From Oscillatoriales cyanobacterium USR001 (GTDB lineage: Bacteria > Cyanobacteriota > Cyanobacteriia > Cyanobacteriales > Microcoleaceae), in NCBI GenBank assembly GCA_001698425.1, contig MBRE01000022.1, positions 1 to 64,000 of the forward strand: 64,000 nucleotides of DNA, written 5' to 3'. How positions within the stretch are numbered: position 1 is the first letter of the stretch; each line of letters opens with the position of its first letter. Made by a program: the position numbers and the translations under genes. Shown here one piece after another: positions 48,725 through 57,269 of this stretch. The notes beneath the pieces were generated by a model. The model saw only the letters and a program-made list of their open reading frames with translations, did no database searches and had not been told where the DNA came from.

Positions 48725-49714
48725 TCAACTAGGGCAATTAGTTTCTAGCCAACTGGATAAATCAGCTAAACTAGAAAAGTCGAAAATAGCCTCAGCCAAA
48801 ACCGATAATTGCTCTGATGATAGCCGTGATAAACTATCTTCTATTGATTGATTTAGTTCACCTAATTGCCGTTTTAATTGGCGTTTAATCAGATTTATTT
48901 GACCTCTTTGTTCACCAATTTGTATCCCCTCAGCCCGTCCCTCGGCCCGTCCCTCAGCCCGTCCCTCGGCCCGTCCTTCAGCCATCCCTTCAGTTCTCCC
49001 TTGAGCCTTACTCAACTCGATCGCACCTATTCTTTCCCGCTCAAACTGTTCCCGCTTCTCCAAATCATCCACCTCTTCTAAACTTAAATTCACCCGATCG
49101 GCAATGGTAAAAGCCTTCTCAATTTCCGGGACAATTAACATAGATTCTGGCACCACATCCAAATCCGGTGCTTTGCGTAAAAAATAAAGCCATTTATCCG
49201 TAATATTACTCAATTCTTCCAAAGTTTTATTAAACTTAGGTAACTCCACAAACACTAACTTTAACGGACTATGTTGATAATTCAGAAGCAACTCATCTTC
49301 CTTCAGCGTAAATTGTGAAATCACCTTACTAGATTCATTAAACATAATAAAATCCGTCACAGCCACACCAATTGCAGCCCTCAATTCAGGATAAACCTCC
49401 CCTAATTTCAGTTGATTAACATACATTTTCGCCGTATTATAAAGAATCCTCTTCCCAAAAGCCGGCACATTAAATGCCTGCATCTCAATTAACACATTTT
49501 CCCCATTATTCAAAAGAGCTTTCACATCAAAATAAGTAGTTTTTAAACCAGAAATTCTCCCCGGTGCGTAGGGATCAATAATTTCCAAAGAAGTGATAAA
49601 AGTCTCACCTCGATAGACAATTGCATTCAGGAAACTAATTAAAATATCTTGACTTTGATCCGAACCAAAGATTTTCTTAAAAGCGTAGTCAGTCTTGGGG
49701 TTAATGAATTTCAT
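48725..49714 (-). CDS. Rpn-family nuclease/putative transposase (PD-(D/E)XK), copy 2
   Basis: The 329-residue protein is almost identical to the one encoded at 42713-43690. Differences cluster in the AEG-repeat tract (AQGRTEGMAEG, IQIGEQRGQ) and a few substitutions near the C-terminus (ETNCPS for ENNCPS). The start at ATG 49714 matches copy 1. The open frame shows it is still potentially functional. It came with the duplicated flank beginning near 48703 and ending at 49772. Confidence 0.87.
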   Translation of the reverse strand: MKFINPKTDYAFKKIFGSDQSQDILISFLNAIVYRGETFITSLEIIDPYAPGRISGLKTTYFDVKALLNNGENVLIEMQAFNVPAFGKRILYNTAKMYVNQLKLGEVYPELRAAIGVAVTDFIMFNESSKVISQFTLKEDELLLNYQHSPLKLVFVELPKFNKTLEELSNITDKWLYFLRKAPDLDVVPESMLIVPEIEKAFTIADRVNLSLEEVDDLEKREQFERERIGAIELSKAQGRTEGMAEGRAEGRAEGRAEGRAEGIQIGEQRGQINLIKRQLKRQLGELNQSIEDSLSRLSSEQLSVLAEAIFDFSSLADLSSWLETNCPS

Positions 49715-49774
49715 AGTGCCATAACCATTTCCGTTCAATTCAGAATTATATCATAATATTTGTAGGGGCCGGGT

Positions 49775-50026
49775 GGAAAGGATGTATTTGTGTTACAATA
49801 TACGGATACTAACCCGGCTTTATCTGATGTGATTACGGACTTTACATCGGAGGATAAAATTAAGTTGGTTGGTGTTACTTTCAGTCAATTAACTTTTGAG
49901 TCGGTGAATATCATCTTAGATGGGACGACGGCTGTGGCTTCGACGGCAATTAAGTCGGGGAATGACTATTTGGGAGTGGTTTATAATGTGAATCAATCGG
50001 CTCTGAATAGTGGTTCTTTCTTGTAA
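49775..50026 (+). pseudogene. Duplicated 3' end of the large surface-protein gene
   Basis: From GGAAAGGATGTATTTGTG onward, 49775-50029 repeats 48307-48561 almost base for base. It encodes the last 83 or so residues ([20 protein letters not shown] onward) with the same stop. The 5' 4.3 kb are missing and the piece abuts a GGGGCCGG repeat fragment, so this is a truncated copy. A frame from ATG 49790 gives 78 residues without secretion partner or RTX repeats. Confidence 0.8.
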
Positions 50027-50029
50027 GAT

Positions 50030-50112
50030 TTGAGGTTGGTAGTAAGCGCAAAGAGCGCTCTTTGCGCTTACTACCAACCTCAATCTGCAAAGAGCGCTAA
50101 AGCGCTTACTAC
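50030..50112. repeat. 54-nt perfect palindrome plus half copy (GTAGTAAGCGC family, copies 7 and 8)
   Basis: 50030-50083 is a perfect inverted repeat centred on AGCGCT, with GGTAGTAAGCGCAAAG in its left arm; every base pairs. A right-half copy follows (50088-50112). This is the longest and most symmetrical member of the family in the window and lies immediately after the duplicated gene end. Confidence 0.8.
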
Positions 50113-50194
50113 GAACCATTGACAAATCTTATAAACTCGCTACGCTTTATGGTATATTTTTGATATAGGCGATCGCTATCCTTGGAACTAAACC

Positions 50195-51379
50195 ATGTCA
50201 GAAGATTTTTCCTTTGACGAACTATTGAACAAAAGTTTTGCCGCTTTTACCGAAGCTGAAAATCAAGTCGGACAATGCAATGTTTTAGTAATTGGTAAAA
50301 CTGGAGTAGGTAAAAGTACCTTAATCAATGCGGTTTTTCGCGATCGCTTAGCTGAAACCGGAGTAGGCAGACCCATCACTCAAGGCATTCGTCAATATAC
50401 TAAGCCAAATTGTCCTATCACCGTCTATGATACCCCAGGATTAGAACTAAATGCGGAACAAATTAAAATTGTTCAGCTAAATGTTGCTAAACTAATTGAC
50501 GACCAAAGACTTCTCCACCCAGCAGAACATATTCATGTCATTTGGTACTGTATCAATCACGGGGCAAAAAGAATAGAACCCCTAGAAGAAATTTGGCTGA
50601 AAGAAATTGAAATTAAAGATGTACCAGTAATTTTGGTCCTCACTCAAACAGCAAGTAAAAAACCAAGTGAATTTTTCAAAGAATTAGAACATCTAAATTT
50701 ACCAGTTAGTCAAATCATTCCCGTGCTGGCACAACCAGAAGAAATTGACGATGATTATACCGTTAAAGCACATAGTTTAGACCGTTTAGTGGATTACACA
50801 TTTCAGTTACTCCCAGAAGTAGCCAAAAAAGCTTTTGTTAAAGAACAAATTGCCAGTATTTCCCTCAAAGCAAATATGGCTTTTAAGTATGTAACTGGTT
50901 ATGTGGCGGGTTCGGCAATTGTTGGTGCAACTCCTATACCTTTTGCCGATGCGCCAATTTTGGTAACAGTTCAAACAGCGATGATTGCTAATATTACAGT
51001 CATCTTTGGATTGCCCTTTGATAAAGGATTTATCTCAGCAATGTTTTCCACAATTACAGGTGCAAGTGGCATGACTGCGGTGGGTAGAAGTATTGTGGCG
51101 AATTTACTGAAAATGATTCCTGGTGCGGGTTCTGTAGTTGGAGGTGCGATCGCGGGCGCAACGGCAGCAACTTTAACTCTAGCTTTAGGTTTAGCTTACA
51201 TTGAACTGCTGAAAGCTTATATCAAAGCACAAATTAACGGCGAAAAAATTTCTTTACCGACACTAACTAAAATGTTCATTGAGTTGTACAATGATTATTT
51301 ACAGTCGGGACTTAAAACATTAAAGGAAGAGAAACAGACTCCGCCTAATAGTCCTCCTAAAAATATTAATATTGATTGA
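50195..51379 (+). CDS. Era/YcjX-like GTPase with C-terminal membrane-associated DUF697-like region
   Basis: The 394-residue protein has a P-loop GKTGVGKS (34-41), a G3 DTPG near residue 87 and a G4-like VLTQTASKK near 150. The C-terminal half (about 225-345) is rich in hydrophobic Gly/Ala segments (VTGYVAGSAIVGATPIPFAD, IPGAGSVVGGAIAGATAATL), as in DUF697 GTPases that act at membranes. The classical NKxD is replaced by TQTA, which may relax guanine specificity. Function in cyanobacteria is unknown. It has no operon partners: ferredoxin follows 125 bases later. Confidence 0.83.
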   Translation: MSEDFSFDELLNKSFAAFTEAENQVGQCNVLVIGKTGVGKSTLINAVFRDRLAETGVGRPITQGIRQYTKPNCPITVYDTPGLELNAEQIKIVQLNVAKLIDDQRLLHPAEHIHVIWYCINHGAKRIEPLEEIWLKEIEIKDVPVILVLTQTASKKPSEFFKELEHLNLPVSQIIPVLAQPEEIDDDYTVKAHSLDRLVDYTFQLLPEVAKKAFVKEQIASISLKANMAFKYVTGYVAGSAIVGATPIPFADAPILVTVQTAMIANITVIFGLPFDKGFISAMFSTITGASGMTAVGRSIVANLLKMIPGAGSVVGGAIAGATAATLTLALGLAYIELLKAYIKAQINGEKISLPTLTKMFIELYNDYLQSGLKTLKEEKQTPPNSPPKNINID

Positions 51380-51504
51380 CACTCCCACAAGTGTTGGCGG
51401 GTTTTAGTGTCGCTGTTGATGAATTATTGGCGTGATGTAACTTTCAATGCCCTGAATCTGTACAATAATTTCAGACTGACTAATTGTGTTACGAATTGTT
51501 AATT

Positions 51505-51828
51505 ATGCCCAAAACTTACACTGTAGAAATTCTCCACCAAGGCAAGAGCCATACCATAGAAGTTCCAGAAAATCAAAAAATTCTGGTGGCTGCCGATAAA
51601 GCGGGCCTAGACTTACCAAATTCTTGCAATGCAGGAGTTTGCACGACTTGTGCGGGTAAAATTATTGAGGGTGAAGTTGAGCAAAGCGATGGTATGGGGG
51701 TAAGTCCCGAACTTCAGAAAGAGGGTTTTGTGTTGTTGTGCGTTGCTTATCCTCGCTCTAACTTGAAAATTCAAACCGAACAGGAAGAGATTGTATACGA
51801 TCGCCAGTTTGGTCGTTCCTCAAAGTAA
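51505..51828 (+). CDS. Plant-type [2Fe-2S] ferredoxin
   Basis: The 107-residue protein, starting MPKTYTVEILHQGKSH at ATG 51505 (a TTG seven codons upstream was rejected), has cluster ligands Cys41, Cys46, Cys49 and Cys79 (SCNAGVCTTC and LLCVAYP). It carries electrons from photosystem I or other donors. The GMGVSPELQKEGFVLLC segment resembles the FdxC/low-abundance ferredoxins more than PetF; paralog identity is not certain. Confidence 0.88.
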   Translation: MPKTYTVEILHQGKSHTIEVPENQKILVAADKAGLDLPNSCNAGVCTTCAGKIIEGEVEQSDGMGVSPELQKEGFVLLCVAYPRSNLKIQTEQEEIVYDRQFGRSSK

Positions 51829-51883
51829 GCTACAATTAATCATTAGAACCCATTAAAAGGTTGCAAATACTATGGAGCGCTCC

Positions 51884-52093
51884 ATGACAACCCATTTTAT
51901 TACCGCAGAAGTTGATTTACCTGAAACTGTTGAACAATTGCACGCCGCAATTGAAACAGAATTGCAAAAACAAGGGGAACCCCTACGCTGGGCCGTCACA
52001 GATGTGGATGTAACTCGGCAAAAGGCGATGGTGGAGGGTTATGTGCTGGTAGAATTTACTGGATTACAAATTGAAACACCTGTAACTGCGTGA
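51884..52093 (+). CDS. Small conserved cyanobacterial protein
   Basis: The 69-residue protein begins MTTHFITAEVDLPETVEQLH; ATG 51884 was chosen because GGAG lies seven bases upstream, although an in-frame ATG exists at 51872. It looks alpha/beta, with ELQKQGEPLRWAVTDVD typical of a small conserved family in cyanobacteria. Function unknown. Its end overlaps the GTG start of the DUF3326 gene by four bases (GTGA), suggesting co-translation and a shared role. Confidence 0.7.
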   Translation: MTTHFITAEVDLPETVEQLHAAIETELQKQGEPLRWAVTDVDVTRQKAMVEGYVLVEFTGLQIETPVTA

Positions 52094-53133
52094 TCCTTCG
52101 TCCTTTTACAGTGGTTTTAATTGTACCGACTGGAGTTGGCGCATCTATTGGTGGTTATGCTGGCGATGCGCTACCAGTTGCTAGAGCGATCGCGCAAGTT
52201 TGCGATACTCTAATTACTCATCCTAATGTTCTCAATGGTGCTCAACTTTATTGGCCGATGGCTAATACTCTTTATGTCGAAGGCTATGCACTTGACAAAT
52301 TTGCTTCTGGGTGCTGGGGTTTGCAACCGGTTCATCAAAATCGAATTGGTTTAATTTTAGATGCGGCTATTGAAGCAGATTTGCAACTGCGACATTTACA
52401 AGTTGTTGATGGGGCGAGGGCGACTTTGGGTTTAAATATTTGCGATTATGTGGTGACAGACAAGGCTTTGGGTGTGGAGTTAAGAATTGCTAATTCGGGG
52501 GCTTCTTGGGGTACGATCGCGAATCTTGATAGCTTATTAAGGGCGGCGGAAGTATTAATTAAAAAAGCTGGGGTAAATGCGATCGCTGTTGTTGCTAGAT
52601 TTCCCGACGATACAGATAGCCCACAATTACAACAATACAGAAAAGGCAAAGGAGTTGACCCTTTAGCTGGAGCCGAAGCTGTAATTAGTCATTTAATTGT
52701 CAAAACTTTTAAAATTCCTTGCGCCCACGCTCCCGCTCTTGCGCCGCTACCCCTCGATCCGCAGATTTCGCCGCGATCGGCTGCTGAAGAAATTGGTTAT
52801 ACTTTTTTACCTTGCGTGCTTGCGGGGTTAAGTAAAGCGCCTCAGTTTGTAACAGATGGAAGATTTACTCAGTCTCAGATAATGAGCGATCGTGTAGATG
52901 CGGTAATTGTACCTGCAACGGCTTGTGGTGGTAGTGCTATTTTAAGTTTAAGTCAAAATCCAGCAGTACAAATAATTGCAGTTGCCGAAAATCAGACTAA
53001 AATGCAAGTTTCTCCAGAAAAATTAGGAATTAAAGCGATACCGGTAAATTCATACTTAGAAGCGATCGGAGTATTAGTAGCTTATCAAGCTGGAGTCAAT
53101 CCAGGGATTTTATCATCTATCGAGGGTTGTTGA
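52090..53133 (+). CDS. DUF3326-family protein
   Basis: The 347-residue protein starts at GTG. It contains VPTGVGASIGGYAGDALPVARA, CDTLITHPNVLNGAQLYWP, a long conserved core (GVELRIANSGASWGTIANLD) and a C-terminal PATACGGSAILSLS segment, all remembered from the DUF3326 family of cyanobacteria and plastid-bearing organisms. Function unknown; the glycine-rich N-terminus could bind a nucleotide or phosphate. Coupled to the preceding small gene. Confidence 0.82.
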   Translation: MILRPFTVVLIVPTGVGASIGGYAGDALPVARAIAQVCDTLITHPNVLNGAQLYWPMANTLYVEGYALDKFASGCWGLQPVHQNRIGLILDAAIEADLQLRHLQVVDGARATLGLNICDYVVTDKALGVELRIANSGASWGTIANLDSLLRAAEVLIKKAGVNAIAVVARFPDDTDSPQLQQYRKGKGVDPLAGAEAVISHLIVKTFKIPCAHAPALAPLPLDPQISPRSAAEEIGYTFLPCVLAGLSKAPQFVTDGRFTQSQIMSDRVDAVIVPATACGGSAILSLSQNPAVQIIAVAENQTKMQVSPEKLGIKAIPVNSYLEAIGVLVAYQAGVNPGILSSIEGC

Positions 53134-53205
53134 CAAATCATATTAGGAATGTTATACTGAGAATAATTTAATAATTTAATCATTAATAACACAAGTCAAA
53201 TCAAC

Positions 53206-54114
53206 ATGGAAATCAACCAAAATCCGCTCGAATTTATAACAGATAAAATGCAAGAAACTGTTACCAATACCCAAAACTTAGCTAACCAAATTGGTGCTAC
53301 AGTTCAGGAAAGTGTCACTGTGGTAACAGCGTGGGTAGAATCAGCACCAAGTTCAATTGTTAGTGCTGGGGCGATCGCCACTCAAGAAGCTTTTAAAATA
53401 GCACACAACATCCGTTTTGAGAACCTGCCAACAAATCTGCAATTCAAATTTATGAGGGCAGGTATGCGTGACGGAATGCGAAATATTGAAGAAGCAGCAA
53501 AAGTATTTGAATCTATACCTGCCCAAATTCGTGCCCAAGGGCCAGAAGCAATTCGTAATTTCTGTCAAGATAAAGATTGGAGTCACATTCAATCTTTATT
53601 CAATGGAGGTGGAAACGAAGCTGATAACGGAATTTTTGAATATTTTTGGGTAAATCGCAATCGTGGTAGTGCAGATATGACTGCCGAAGAATTAGCAATC
53701 GCGAAGCAAGTTTTAACAGATGCTGCCTTCAAAGCAGCAGTTACCGAAATCGCAGGAGTAGCAATTAAAGGCGCGATCGCCGCCGCTGTAATAGAGTTAG
53801 TATTTTCAATATTAGAAAATTCTCTATTGTATGTTGAAGGTAAAATTACCCAGCCAGAATTAGTCCAAAAAGTCGCGATCGCCACTACTACCTCTGGCAT
53901 TGCTGGCGGTATAATGACTGGCATTCTATTAACAATCTGTATGATATTTCCCCCCATTGCCGCGCTTTTAGGTGCAGCAGCGATCCCTTTGGCAGTTGCA
54001 GGTATTGGCTTTATGGGAATTCGCGCCTGGGAAATTTTTTGTCATTGCGATCGCCTATTTGGGATCGCCGAACAAACACAAAAACTTTTAGGGCTAACTG
54101 AAGCAACAATTTAA
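53206..54114 (+). CDS. Unknown membrane-associated protein
   Basis: I do not recognise this 302-residue protein. The first 180 residues are soluble and helical (METNQNPLE-like start, TVTNTQNLANQIGATVQESV). Residues about 185-205 and 225-270 are strongly hydrophobic, with Gly/Ala/Ile-rich stretches (IAGGIMTGILLTICMIFPP, ALLGAAAIPLAVAGIGFMG). A short FCHCDRLFG segment lies near the end. The architecture could suit a pore-former, a stress-related membrane protein or an effector. It lies alone between DUF3326 and an interspersed repeat. Confidence 0.6.
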   Translation: MEINQNPLEFITDKMQETVTNTQNLANQIGATVQESVTVVTAWVESAPSSIVSAGAIATQEAFKIAHNIRFENLPTNLQFKFMRAGMRDGMRNIEEAAKVFESIPAQIRAQGPEAIRNFCQDKDWSHIQSLFNGGGNEADNGIFEYFWVNRNRGSADMTAEELAIAKQVLTDAAFKAAVTEIAGVAIKGAIAAAVIELVFSILENSLLYVEGKITQPELVQKVAIATTTSGIAGGIMTGILLTICMIFPPIAALLGAAAIPLAVAGIGFMGIRAWEIFCHCDRLFGIAEQTQKLLGLTEATI

Positions 54115-54131
54115 GTAAATACAGTTTAGTT

Positions 54132-54229
54132 AGGAATGAAAATTAAATAATTTGATGATTTGGTTTGTAGTAAGCGCAAAGAGCGCTAAAGCGCTTACTA
54201 CGAACCAGCGAATTATTTAATTTCTATTC
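54132..54229. repeat. MITE-like element, full-length GTAGTAAGCGC family member (copy 9)
   Basis: The core palindrome 54167-54201 is framed by outer inverted arms: AGGAATGAAAATTAAATAATT on the left and AATTATTTAATTTCTATTCCT on the right, about 98 bp overall. Copies 2 and 3 keep only the right outer arm. It has no coding capacity and looks like a small non-autonomous transposable unit. Confidence 0.7.
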
Positions 54230-54234
54230 CTTGA

Positions 54235-54693
54235 TTAATTGCGCTTCAACCACTTTTGAGCATTCAAACGTTGAACCACACCAAAAACCATTAAATCAAG
54301 AGTAATCTTACGTTCATCAATCAAGAAAGGCTCAAGGGTACTGGTTTTAGTGCCATTTTCCGCACAAGAAAAAGCTCTTTGAGATTGGATATCTCCATTG
54401 GGAAAATAGAGATTAAATTGTCGTTGACCGCCTTGGAATTTACCAATAATTTGCCAACATTCCTCAGCTGCATTCAAACCCGCGATCGCGATTTTTTGTT
54501 GAGCAAAACTCAAACTTAAATCCTTAACTCCCTGTTTATCCAAAGCAGTTTGCAAAGCCGGCAAATAGTCCTGCTGAATGAAATCAGTAAAAGGCTTATC
54601 TTCAACAGCCGGGGCTTTTTCTTTTTTGGGAGCCTTCGCAGCGGCGGGTTTTTCCTCCGTAGGTTTTGCTAGTTCTTTTTCTTCTTCTGACAT
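54235..54693 (-). CDS. DUF2996-family protein
   Basis: The 152-residue protein has a low-complexity Lys/Ala/Pro/Glu N-terminus (about 1-32) and a conserved domain from about 35, reading PFTDFIQQDYLPALQTAL and AAEECWQIIGKFQGGQRQF. It matches the DUF2996 family of cyanobacteria from memory. Function unknown. It is followed upstream by a gene-free stretch of 89 bases holding a GTTAACA heptamer run (about 54738-54777). Confidence 0.85.
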   Translation of the reverse strand: MSEEEKELAKPTEEKPAAAKAPKKEKAPAVEDKPFTDFIQQDYLPALQTALDKQGVKDLSLSFAQQKIAIAGLNAAEECWQIIGKFQGGQRQFNLYFPNGDIQSQRAFSCAENGTKTSTLEPFLIDERKITLDLMVFGVVQRLNAQKWLKRN

Positions 54694-54782
54694 TGATGCT
54701 ACCTCAATACTACTTATTTCTCTATTATTGGTTATTTGTTAACAGTTAACAGTTAGCAGTTAACAGTTAACAAATAACTATC

Positions 54783-55670
54783 TTAAATCTCCGCAACAGC
54801 GCGTTCAATCAAACGACGAGCTAGAGTTTGAATGCCCGTGTGTTCGTAGTAGTTGGTAGTCATATCCAGAAAAGCGGCCACATAGTCCACCTTATCGTCA
54901 GCAATTTCTACAAAACTCTGTAAATGACCGAGTACATTCTGAGAAGTCAAACCGCGATCGCTCACAAAACTACCCATCCAACCAGAAACCGCACTAAAGC
55001 TTTCACCAATGAAACCCAACTGACCAGCCGGAGAACCCCCTGGAATCATGCTGCTCATTTGTTTAAAGCCTTGATTTTCTTCTAAATCTCTGGGTGAGAG
55101 ATTTTCGAGCCAAGACTGAGTTGCCATAATAAAATTAGGGCCAAGGGGAATCAAACCATCAAAGCAAACCAAAGCCGCCATCCGCATCAAAGACTCACCG
55201 CCATAGTCGCCTAAAGCGCCTGCAAAATCCCCAATACTGTCACCAGGAATGCCGTTAATTTGGCAAAATGCCAAAAGTTCCGTCACTAATTTCAAAGATA
55301 AGTCAATAGTTTGAGCTTTTTCTGGCTTAGGAGTAATGCTACTAAGCAATCCCATGAAGGGAACATTTTCGCCAATTTTGTTTGCTAAGGCTGCTGTACC
55401 CAGGGCGCGGCCGGCATTGCTGATAGTTTGGTAGAGCCATAGTGCGCGTTGATATCCTTGGGATTTGTCATTGTAAAGGAAGATCGCGCGATCGCCTATT
55501 TGCTGGATCAAATCTTGATCGTCTTCACCAGTGACAGTACGGATCGTGTTTTCAAAGCCAACTAAATTATCCCATTGACCAGGAACCACAAAGTCAAGCG
55601 CTCGAAGCGCTTTAACAGTCATGTTATCTTTGGGCAGTTCATCGATTAATTCAAAAATGGGTTTGCTCAT
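54783..55670 (-). CDS. Conserved cyanobacterial protein of unknown function
   Basis: With the start at ATG 55670, preceded by AAGGAG, the protein has 295 residues (MSKPIFELIDELPKDNMTVK). An earlier in-frame start lies in the IS605-like hairpin and was rejected. It is largely helical, with LVGFENTIRTVTGEDDQDLI, GDFAGALGDYGGESLMRMAAL and a C-terminal MTTNYYEHTGIQTLARR segment. No catalytic motif is recognised. It looks like a soluble cytoplasmic protein conserved among filamentous cyanobacteria. Confidence 0.7.
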   Translation of the reverse strand: MSKPIFELIDELPKDNMTVKALRALDFVVPGQWDNLVGFENTIRTVTGEDDQDLIQQIGDRAIFLYNDKSQGYQRALWLYQTISNAGRALGTAALANKIGENVPFMGLLSSITPKPEKAQTIDLSLKLVTELLAFCQINGIPGDSIGDFAGALGDYGGESLMRMAALVCFDGLIPLGPNFIMATQSWLENLSPRDLEENQGFKQMSSMIPGGSPAGQLGFIGESFSAVSGWMGSFVSDRGLTSQNVLGHLQSFVEIADDKVDYVAAFLDMTTNYYEHTGIQTLARRLIERAVAEI

Positions 55671-55693
55671 AACAGGCTCCTTAGTTTTGACAG

Positions 55694-55731
55694 GTATTGA
55701 CATTCCCCGATCTCAAGATGCGGGGATTCTT
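55694..55731. mobile_element. IS605/TnpB-type terminal hairpin without transposase
   Basis: TTGACATTCCCCG, ATCTCAAGAT loop and CGGGGATTCTTAA is the standard cyanobacterial right-end hairpin of TnpB-bearing IS605-type elements. No tnpB frame is nearby. It sits in the promoter region of the gene ending at 54783. Confidence 0.55.
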
Positions 55732-55768
55732 AAAGATAGTTGGCAAGTTGTGACAAGGCGTAACAACT

Positions 55769-56323
55769 TTATTTTTTCAGATTAGCTAGGCCGCTGAGGT
55801 TAAATTTTTCTAGCCAAGCTTTGCGATCGCCAGCACTAAAAGATGTATCACTAGATTTGACTTTTACTTGGTAGCGATTACCCACTAAAACAGCAGTAGT
55901 CCCCTTTCCTTGTTCAACAGCAGGATAGCCCCCTATTTGCTCGGTGCTTGCCTTAAATTTATCTGCCGCAGTAGGGTTGCCAGCAACGTCATTAATTGAT
56001 AGGGTCGCTACTTCTTTGCCACCTTTTTTCAACTTAGCCTCAGCAAAACCTGCTTTTTCCTGAGTGAAAGTGCGATCGTAACCACCACCGGCGGCTGGGA
56101 AGAATTTATTCAGACTACCACCAGTTACCGGCTTACTTGGTAATTTCTGAGTATTTCCTGGCGTTTGGGAAGCTATCTGTTTTGTTTTAGAGGGTTTTTG
56201 GGTACTTTCTTGTTGAGCTTTATCCCATCGAGAGGGAGCCTTAGTTTCGCCGCAGGCTGTAACTAGCAACATAACGGCGATGAGAAAGGGAGCTAAAATT
56301 CTACGCATCTGGGGGACTTTCAT
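55769..56323 (-). CDS. Lipoprotein of unknown function
   Basis: The 184-residue protein has a basic N-terminus, a hydrophobic helix and a lipobox LVTAC (Cys24). A Lys/Gln/Ser/Thr/Pro-rich linker follows (about 30-70). The folded domain begins FFPAAGGGYDRTFTQEKAGFAEA and ends GDRKAWLEKFNLSGL. It should be anchored at the periplasmic face of a membrane. From memory, similar proteins are conserved in cyanobacteria without known function. The gene stands alone: 207 bases to the next gene, with one small GGGGA/TTCCCC hairpin near 56377. Confidence 0.78.
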   Translation of the reverse strand: MKVPQMRRILAPFLIAVMLLVTACGETKAPSRWDKAQQESTQKPSKTKQIASQTPGNTQKLPSKPVTGGSLNKFFPAAGGGYDRTFTQEKAGFAEAKLKKGGKEVATLSINDVAGNPTAADKFKASTEQIGGYPAVEQGKGTTAVLVGNRYQVKVKSSDTSFSAGDRKAWLEKFNLSGLANLKK

Positions 56324-56530
56324 TATGGTCTCCTGATAAGGTGAGTTTATTGTAACAATTGTGACGTAATACTTGGGGAGCTACGCTTCCCCGGATATTC
56401 AAGACATTCCGAGTGTAAGGCAGAAAGCTTAATTTACTATTTCACCTTTGTAAATTGTGATTACGGGATTTTCCGGGACTCTGTGCCATTTTTCCTGATT
56501 ACCAATAATTAAATTTTACTCCATTAATAA

Positions 56531-57199
56531 TTATTCTGGTAATTCGCCAAAGCGTTCTTGATAACGAGTTAACAATTCCTCTGGTGTAGCTACCAGTTTA
56601 CCATCTGGCATAAAAAAGCGCAATTGCGAGTTATGAACCCCTAAAAATAATTCAAGTTGCTGACTCCACAAACATCCTTGGGAATTAGCTTTTAAGGCTT
56701 GATATTTACCATCTACTAAGTTAAAACCTGCAAATTCTAAAGTTTGTGGATCGAACCAAAAATAGTCAAATGTGCGAAAAGTATCTTGATATATTTGCTT
56801 TTTTAAACCTTTGTCTGTCGCCGCAGTTGATGGTGAAAGTAATTCGACAATTACATTCGGATATTTACCATCTTCCTCCCAAATTGACCAACTGCGACGC
56901 GGTTTTTTCTCTGTATTTAGGACAACAAAAAAATCGGGTCCCCGGAAATCTTCGGTTCTAATTTTGTTTTGACTATAGTAAATAGTTAGATTTCCGGCGG
57001 CAAAGTAATCATCGCGATCGCGCCACAACCAGTCAATACATTTTAATAGTAATAATATTTGTTGTAAATGCAAATAACTCTCCAAATTTGGTTCCTCACT
57101 CCATAAATTTCCTGGTGGAAATATAATATCATCTTTTTCATCATCTTTTTCTTGATTTGATGTTTCTGGGGTTGTGTTTTTGATTTGAGTAATCGTCAT
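56531..57199 (-). CDS. Uma2-family (DUF820) restriction-endonuclease-like protein, copy 1
   Basis: The 222-residue protein contains the PD-(D/E)XK-type core of Uma2 proteins: GPDFFVVLNTEKKPRRSW, NVIVELLSPSTAATDKGLKK and YFWFDPQTLEFAGF. The 'D...vE' metal-binding pair is visible (GPDFF, VIVELLSPST). Uma2 proteins are very abundant in cyanobacteria; their substrates are unknown. A tandem copy lies 70 bases upstream with near-identical DNA over the central and C-terminal parts. Confidence 0.88.
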   Translation of the reverse strand: MTITQIKNTTPETSNQEKDDEKDDIIFPPGNLWSEEPNLESYLHLQQILLLLKCIDWLWRDRDDYFAAGNLTIYYSQNKIRTEDFRGPDFFVVLNTEKKPRRSWSIWEEDGKYPNVIVELLSPSTAATDKGLKKQIYQDTFRTFDYFWFDPQTLEFAGFNLVDGKYQALKANSQGCLWSQQLELFLGVHNSQLRFFMPDGKLVATPEELLTRYQERFGELPE

Positions 57200-57269
57200 A
57201 GTGTTTAGTAAAAATTATCTAACTTGAGCAGGGCTTCAACAATAATTAACTGATTTTTCTCATTGATAA

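Noticed and set aside
51380-51420. GACACTCCCAC...GGCGGGTTTTAGTG considered as a third IS605-type end
   Set aside because: The stem is poor and the GATTCTT tail is missing.
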